NCBI GenBank assembly: GCA_041156125.1
Contig: JBEVTI010000006.1
Span: forward strand, 1-64,000
DNA: 64,000 bases
Reading direction: 5' to 3'
Source: Paraktedonobacter carboxidivorans
Lineage (GTDB): Bacteria; Chloroflexota; Ktedonobacteria; Ktedonobacterales; Ktedonobacteraceae
Positions 59,797-64,000 of this stretch are shown here, piece after piece. The position numbers and the translations under genes are program-made. Positions within the stretch are counted from its first letter, which is position 1, and every line of letters starts with the position of its first letter. Under the pieces are notes generated by a model, which worked only from the letters and a program-made list of their open reading frames with translations, was not told the origin of the DNA and did not search any database.

Positions 59797-62166
59797 TTAT
59801 TCTTCAGTTGGCGTCATTTCCAGATCCCGAAAGCGTGTCTGACTGGCCTGGAAATACAGGCTGACCTCCCCGACCGGCCCGTTTCTATGTTTGGCTACAA
59901 TTAAGTCCGCGATATTCTTGCGCTCCGAGTCCTGATTATACGCCTCGTCGCGGTAAATAAACATGACAATGTCGCTATCTTGCTCGATGCTGTTTTTAAG
60001 AATAAAGTCATTTGCGACGAAATTATGCAAAATATCGACAGTTAAATCATACACATCTTCTTCGCCTTCGGCTGCGATTGAAGCTATCTCATCCCAATAA
60101 ACGTCATTGTTGCCGGATCTGGTTGATGGCGCGAAGAAGCTTTCTTGATCTGCGCTTTCACAAATATTTACCTGGTATAGATCTCTGTCCCCGTTGACCA
60201 GAGCACGATGTGCGAGAGTGGCATTGATGTCCAGGCGTAACAAGAGCGCTTGAACGTCCTGGCACAACCTCTTGCTGCTGGAGGCATAAGAGAGGACTGT
60301 ATAACCCTCACTATTTGCTTCCAGGCGATCAGGTCGAGCAGGCAAGCACAGAGAGCGCAGAAACTGCGCGATGCTTTCTACTGGCTGCGCAAAGACCTGT
60401 TCAGGCACAAACTTTTGATATGGGCGCAGGCTATAAATGCCCAGTTTGCTTAGCCAGGCTTCGACCGTATTAAGTTCATTAGATATAAGGTGCTGATCGG
60501 GTATGAGACAGACTTGATACCCGTTATGCTCTCTTTTAATATGTGGCACAACCGTCTTTCCAAATACCACGCCAGCCAGACTGGCCACAGTCTCAGCCAG
60601 TTCTAGTTCAGGCGTCGTGCATTGTAGAGCGTGGCCGGACAGCATGCAATCGTCGCGCAACAGGTGGCCCAGCAGAGTCAGTTCTTCATTACTCAGCGTG
60701 GCTTGTATGGGTCCGGGTAGGCGGCGCGGCAGGGCGAGATGCGTACCTGGTACTAATTTATCCAGACGTTGCCAGCCATCGATAGTCAAAAACTTATGAT
60801 TGGCTGTCGTGCGGATGCTCCGTCCCAGGCGCGTGGTCAGCCGAAAGATCGGACTGCGACCACTTGTAAAGACATTGGTGACTTCGCGTGGCTCCAGTTG
60901 CCAGGTTTCGGTGTTGAGAGCCAGGGCATAAAAGCCCTTTTTGCCCACAAGCTGGGCCATGCTTTTGTAAGTGCCAGCATAAGGCAGATAGACCAGGCTC
61001 TCTCCAGTAATACAGCCGCTTTCACGCAGGTCCGAAAGTTGTGGAACTTTCGACTGGCGACTCTCTACGGAACGCGAGAGTTGCGAAAGCGCCACAACCG
61101 GCACATTGAGTTCGCGGGCCAGGCCCTTCAGGCTACGACTAATCTCCGAGACTTCCTGAACACGGTTTTCGCTGCGCTTATTGGCGTTGGCTTGCATCAA
61201 CTGTAGATAGTCCACGATAATCAGATCGACGCCGTGTTCCGCCAGCAAGCGGCGAGATTTACTGCGCATCTCCATCGTCGAGATGCCAGCGGTATCGTCG
61301 ATCCAGATACTTGCTTCGGACAGCTTGTCGCTAGCGAGAACGATGCGATCCCACTCGTCCTCCTCAATCCAGCCGGTGCGCAGGCGCTGCTGATCAACGC
61401 CTGCATCCATGGAGAGCAGACGCTGGACCAGTTGCTCTTTACTCATTTCCAGACTAAAGACCGCGACAGAGTTTTTGTATTTGGTCGCGGTATTATGCGC
61501 CAGACTCAGGGCCAGGCTTGTTTTGCCCATGCCAGGGCGCGCGGCCAGCACAATCAGGTCTGAGCGCTGGAGACCGCCAGTCATACGATCCAGATCTGTG
61601 AAGCCAGTAGGTATACCGACAATCGTGCCCCGGTGCGCGTTAAGCTGTTCTAGCTTGGTCATATAGTCCGCGAGGATTTCTTCCATTGAAGAGAAACCCG
61701 AACGTGTATGCCGCTGGCTGATCTCGAAGATCAGCTTTTCGGCCTTATCGAGCGCGGTATCGGCGTCAGCCTCATCGTAGGCTACGGCAGCGATCTGGCC
61801 CGCAGCGTGGATCAAGCGGCGTAAGGTAGCCGTGCGCTCCACAATATGGCCGTAGTATTCGACATTACCGCTAGTTGGCACCTGGTTGATCAGAGATGTA
61901 ATATAGCTCGCGCCGCCTACATCTTCCAGGCGACCTGTGCGCTCCAACTCGTCGCAGATCGTGATAAAGTCAGCTGGCTCGCTGCTCTGATATAAATGCA
62001 GAATCACCTCATAGATCGTGCGATGCGCGTCACGATAGAAATCTTCTGGGCGAAGAAAGTCTGACACCTGCACGATGGCCTCGGGATCAATAATAATGCT
62101 CCCCAGGGCACCACTCTCGGCCTCTATATTTTGTGGCAGCAGCTTTTCCACAATCCTCGACTCCAA
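59797..62166 (-). CDS. dnaB: Replicative DNA helicase DnaB with intein
   Basis: A 789-residue precursor; splicing would leave 448 residues. The N-terminal domain is followed by the RecA-like domain with Walker A ARPGMGKTSLALS, Walker B LIIVDYLQLM and LSQLSRSVE. The intein (residues 385-725) interrupts SDLRESG/SIEQDSD, the same site as the Synechocystis DnaB intein. TTG 62166 opens the frame; GTG 62151, with GGAG 9 bp upstream, is an alternative. A minus-strand TATAAT lies at 62271-62276. Confidence 0.93.
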   Translation of the reverse strand: MESRIVEKLLPQNIEAESGALGSIIIDPEAIVQVSDFLRPEDFYRDAHRTIYEVILHLYQSSEPADFITICDELERTGRLEDVGGASYITSLINQVPTSGNVEYYGHIVERTATLRRLIHAAGQIAAVAYDEADADTALDKAEKLIFEISQRHTRSGFSSMEEILADYMTKLEQLNAHRGTIVGIPTGFTDLDRMTGGLQRSDLIVLAARPGMGKTSLALSLAHNTATKYKNSVAVFSLEMSKEQLVQRLLSMDAGVDQQRLRTGWIEEDEWDRIVLASDKLSEASIWIDDTAGISTMEMRSKSRRLLAEHGVDLIIVDYLQLMQANANKRSENRVQEVSEISRSLKGLARELNVPVVALSQLSRSVESRQSKVPQLSDLRESGCITGESLVYLPYAGTYKSMAQLVGKKGFYALALNTETWQLEPREVTNVFTSGRSPIFRLTTRLGRSIRTTANHKFLTIDGWQRLDKLVPGTHLALPRRLPGPIQATLSNEELTLLGHLLRDDCMLSGHALQCTTPELELAETVASLAGVVFGKTVVPHIKREHNGYQVCLIPDQHLISNELNTVEAWLSKLGIYSLRPYQKFVPEQVFAQPVESIAQFLRSLCLPARPDRLEANSEGYTVLSYASSSKRLCQDVQALLLRLDINATLAHRALVNGDRDLYQVNICESADQESFFAPSTRSGNNDVYWDEIASIAAEGEEDVYDLTVDILHNFVANDFILKNSIEQDSDIVMFIYRDEAYNQDSERKNIADLIVAKHRNGPVGEVSLYFQASQTRFRDLEMTPTEE
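59992..61014 (-). other. DnaB intein (341 residues)
   Basis: First residue Cys385 (CITGESLVY), last Asn725 (ANDFILKN), followed by extein Ser. Block B TTANHKF has its Thr and His. The penultimate residue is Lys, whereas most inteins have His. The middle has LLGHLLRDDCMLSG, resembling a first LAGLIDADG motif, but the expected second motif at FLRSLCLPARPDRL has lost its acidic residue, so homing activity is probably gone. Confidence 0.88.
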
Positions 62167-62909
62167 TGTTCTAAAGCTTGCTCCGCTTCATACGCATGGC
62201 AGAAGCAGCGAATATGTATAATTCACCGCATTGCCTGCCAGATCGGAAGAAGAAGACTCTCTGTAAGGCGATTATAGCACATAAGTTCAATTACAATTAT
62301 CGCAGCCGGGACTAATTCTCTCTTGGCTTCTGGTTTGTCCGATTTTGAGGACAAAAGCTCCGGTGCTTGCAATATTTTTGTGTGCCTAATCAGTGTAGCG
62401 AATAGTGACGGCAAATGCAAATAGCAAGCGGTATTAGCCGGATGCAGATATGTGGATAAGTCTGCTTGCGGAATGAGCGTGAGGGAGAGTTTTCCCCGAC
62501 TTATCCACCGTAAAAGGGGAGTTTTCCCCATCTATCCACAGAGTTATCCACAGAGTTATCCACCAAAAGCATCTCGCAAACTGGCAAAACTCGTATATTT
62601 AGCCCTTCCTGTTCATGGGAAGAAAGGGTATTTTCGTGCTTTCTGCTGTGGAACGGGGTTGCGCCTGCCTGAATGAGCTGACGAGAAGCGGAAAAGGGGA
62701 GTGGGAAAAGTGGACTATTAGACTGACCTGTCAATAGAGATGCTCTTGCGCGTCAGGATTAGGAGGAGGGAATAGCAAAGGGCTTGACCGTGATAAGCGA
62801 GCGGGTTATTATAAAGCGCAGATTTGGGATGATTCCCGTGCGGTGCGTGGTGTTTTCACCGCAATCAACAGGTTTGAATACATCTTGAAAGGCAGTTATC
62901 AGATAATCC
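62167..62909. other. Long intergenic region with DnaA-box cluster
   Basis: A 743-bp divergent region between dnaB (-) and a cyclophilin gene (+), with no credible gene. The DnaA-box-like 9-mers at 62451-62564 are its main feature. A possible AT-rich unwinding region is at about 62270-62400, and GTTTTCCCC occurs twice next to the boxes. Confidence 0.5.
62451..62564. promoter_or_regulatory. Cluster of DnaA boxes; candidate origin or autoregulatory site
   Basis: 9-mers: 62451-62459 (minus, perfect TTATCCACA), 62501-62509 (TTATCCACC), 62532-62540 (CTATCCACA), 62544-62552 (perfect) and 62556-62564 (TTATCCACC). The last three are exactly 12 bp apart in direct orientation. No dnaA, dnaN or rpmH is seen nearby, so this could be an origin or a DnaA-controlled promoter of the replication operon. 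Confidence 0.65.
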
Positions 62910-63809
62910 ATGCCGAAAACAACAAAACGAGCCGCCACGAAACGCGCGGCCAGGATTGCTAGAGCTCACGCCACAGATCTACCTAAGTTACAGGTGAAGG
63001 CACCCCCGTCGCGCTCTACTAAGGGGAAACGGCCCTCAGGACTGGGGCGTTATCCCTGGTTGGTAGGCATCATCCTGGTGTTGCTCGCCACAACAGCCGG
63101 CTTATCATACGTTTACCATGTCGGCCCCTTTGCTCCACAGCCTGTAAAGAAGGTTGTGGCAAAGGTTGTGCCTACAGCCACGCCAGCGGTTTTCAACAAA
63201 ACTTCTCCTTGTAATGCCAGCACGATAGTAAAGCAGTTGACCAATACGGCTGCCGCGCCAACGACCGCGCAGTTTAACAAGAATCAGCATTCGTATTCCA
63301 AGGTGCCAGCGACAACGATTGATCAGAGTAAAGTCTATTGTGTTGGCTTGAACACAAGTAGAGGTCTGGTTGTTCTAGAGCTAGATCCTAAAGAGGCTCC
63401 GAATACAGTCAACAACTTTGTCTTTCTGGCTCAGAATCACTTCTATGATGGCATGAAGTTCTATCGTGTTGAGCCGAATAGCGTCATTCAGACCGGTAGT
63501 CCCGCGGGCAGCACAGCCGCTGGCGCCTCCGGCGGTCCAGGCTACAGCTTTAAGGACGAGCCAGTCAAGGGAACGTATACGCAGGGCTGTGTGGCTATGG
63601 CCAATAGCGGCGCTAATACCAACGGCAGTCAATTCTTTGTCTGCACTGCCGATGATACCAAGCTGGGTTGGGGCACGAAATATAACCTTTTTGGGCATGT
63701 CACCGCAGGCATGAACATCCTCTTGAAGATTCAGGGACCCAATAGTGCCAACCCGAAAGTCACGCCTGACACACTGAATTATGTGATTGCGGTTGCAGTC
63801 AAACCCTAA
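62910..63809 (+). CDS. Membrane-anchored cyclophilin-type peptidyl-prolyl isomerase
   Basis: A 299-residue protein. A basic N-terminus, one helix (about 49-70, WLVGIILVLLATTAGLSYVY) and a linker lead to a cyclophilin domain (about 145-299): GLVVLELDPKEAPNTVNNFV, then GMKFYRVEPNSVIQTG with the catalytic arginine, ANTNGSQFFV, and the late TKYNLFGHVTAGM. It should assist folding outside the membrane. The start lacks a strong ribosome site. A second cyclophilin follows. Confidence 0.9.
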   Translation: MPKTTKRAATKRAARIARAHATDLPKLQVKAPPSRSTKGKRPSGLGRYPWLVGIILVLLATTAGLSYVYHVGPFAPQPVKKVVAKVVPTATPAVFNKTSPCNASTIVKQLTNTAAAPTTAQFNKNQHSYSKVPATTIDQSKVYCVGLNTSRGLVVLELDPKEAPNTVNNFVFLAQNHFYDGMKFYRVEPNSVIQTGSPAGSTAAGASGGPGYSFKDEPVKGTYTQGCVAMANSGANTNGSQFFVCTADDTKLGWGTKYNLFGHVTAGMNILLKIQGPNSANPKVTPDTLNYVIAVAVKP

Positions 63810-63887
63810 TCGGGTTATAGTGAAGAGCGGATAATCTGTGTTAAAAGATAACTCAGGATTATAGTGGTAGTTAGAAAGGAACAACCT

Positions 63888-64000
63888 ATGGCCAAACAGT
63901 ATAACAAACAGCCAGAAATGCAGATTGAGACGAATCGCACCTATAAAGTGTTGATCAAAACCAACAAAGGCGATATTAAACTGGAATTGAATCCAGCTGA
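63888..64000 (+). CDS. Second cyclophilin-type peptidyl-prolyl isomerase (cut by window end)
   Basis: Only 37 codons are visible. The start is ATG 63888 with AGAAAGGA upstream. YKVLIKTNKGDIKLELNPA is the typical N-terminal beta strand of a cytoplasmic cyclophilin with no signal helix. It forms a tandem pair with the anchored isomerase, 78 bp apart. Confidence 0.8.
   Translation, partial: MAKQYNKQPEMQIETNRTYKVLIKTNKGDIKLELNPA

Overview
This window looks like chromosomal DNA from a Chloroflexota bacterium, most likely of the class Ktedonobacteria. That placement is an inference. It rests on large Ser/Thr kinases with proline-rich linkers and extracellular tails, a complete System I cytochrome c maturation operon with a cysteine-type CcmE, a caa3-type oxidase, a TrpB2-type tryptophan synthase, moderately high GC, GTG/TTG starts, and a primosome cassette of DnaB, DnaD-like and DnaI/DnaC-like proteins. 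No rRNA, tRNA or CRISPR array was seen.

Layout. 0.3-5.8 kb (+): an aminotransferase, a glycogen-debranching-type glycosidase, a glycolipid-binding-fold protein and a membrane-anchored DUF4352-like protein. 5.8-11.8 kb: two Ser/Thr kinases (-) flanking trpB2 (+); one is fused to a PP2C domain that has lost metal ligands. 12.3-20.6 kb: a metallophosphoesterase, a metallo-beta-lactamase-fold hydrolase, a DrrAB-like ABC exporter, a 956-residue secreted CHAP/FG-GAP protein with a long Ser/Pro/Thr stretch, and an HU protein. 21.1-25.8 kb: E1alpha-E1beta-E2 of a 2-oxoacid dehydrogenase without E3, a macro-domain protein and a DinB-like protein. 26.0-28.6 kb: an AT-rich restriction-modification island (XRE regulator, HNH nuclease, C5 cytosine methyltransferase). 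29-37.6 kb: membrane and propeller proteins, plsC-cmk-pseudouridine synthase, a DUF2851 protein, a second phosphoesterase and a DUF3054 protein.

37.6-54.1 kb (all -) is a respiratory block: ccmE-F-H-I-like-(carboxypeptidase-regulatory-like protein)-A-B-C-D, a CopD-like protein, a TlpA-like thioredoxin, a membrane-tethered receiver, a histidine kinase fused to a degenerate receiver and an OmpR-type DNA-binding domain, and the cytochrome oxidase genes coxB-coxA-small subunit-coxC. A 17-bp motif, TTCAGG-N5-GTAAGG on the minus strand, lies upstream of three units in this block. It has the spacing of OmpR-family direct repeats, so the fused kinase/regulator is a candidate reader. This is the most promising unlisted signal.

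54.5-64 kb: a methyltransferase/HAD pair, clpP, then the replication cassette with an intein-bearing dnaB. Upstream of dnaB is a cluster of DnaA-box-like 9-mers, three of them in exact 12-bp phase. The window ends in two cyclophilin genes, the second cut off by the window edge.

Many convergent gene ends carry long, near-perfect hairpins; one places both stop codons inside its stem. A dispersed palindromic element with terminal inverted repeats occurs at about 19.9, 30.2 and 54.3 kb, possibly with a short relative at 9.5 kb.
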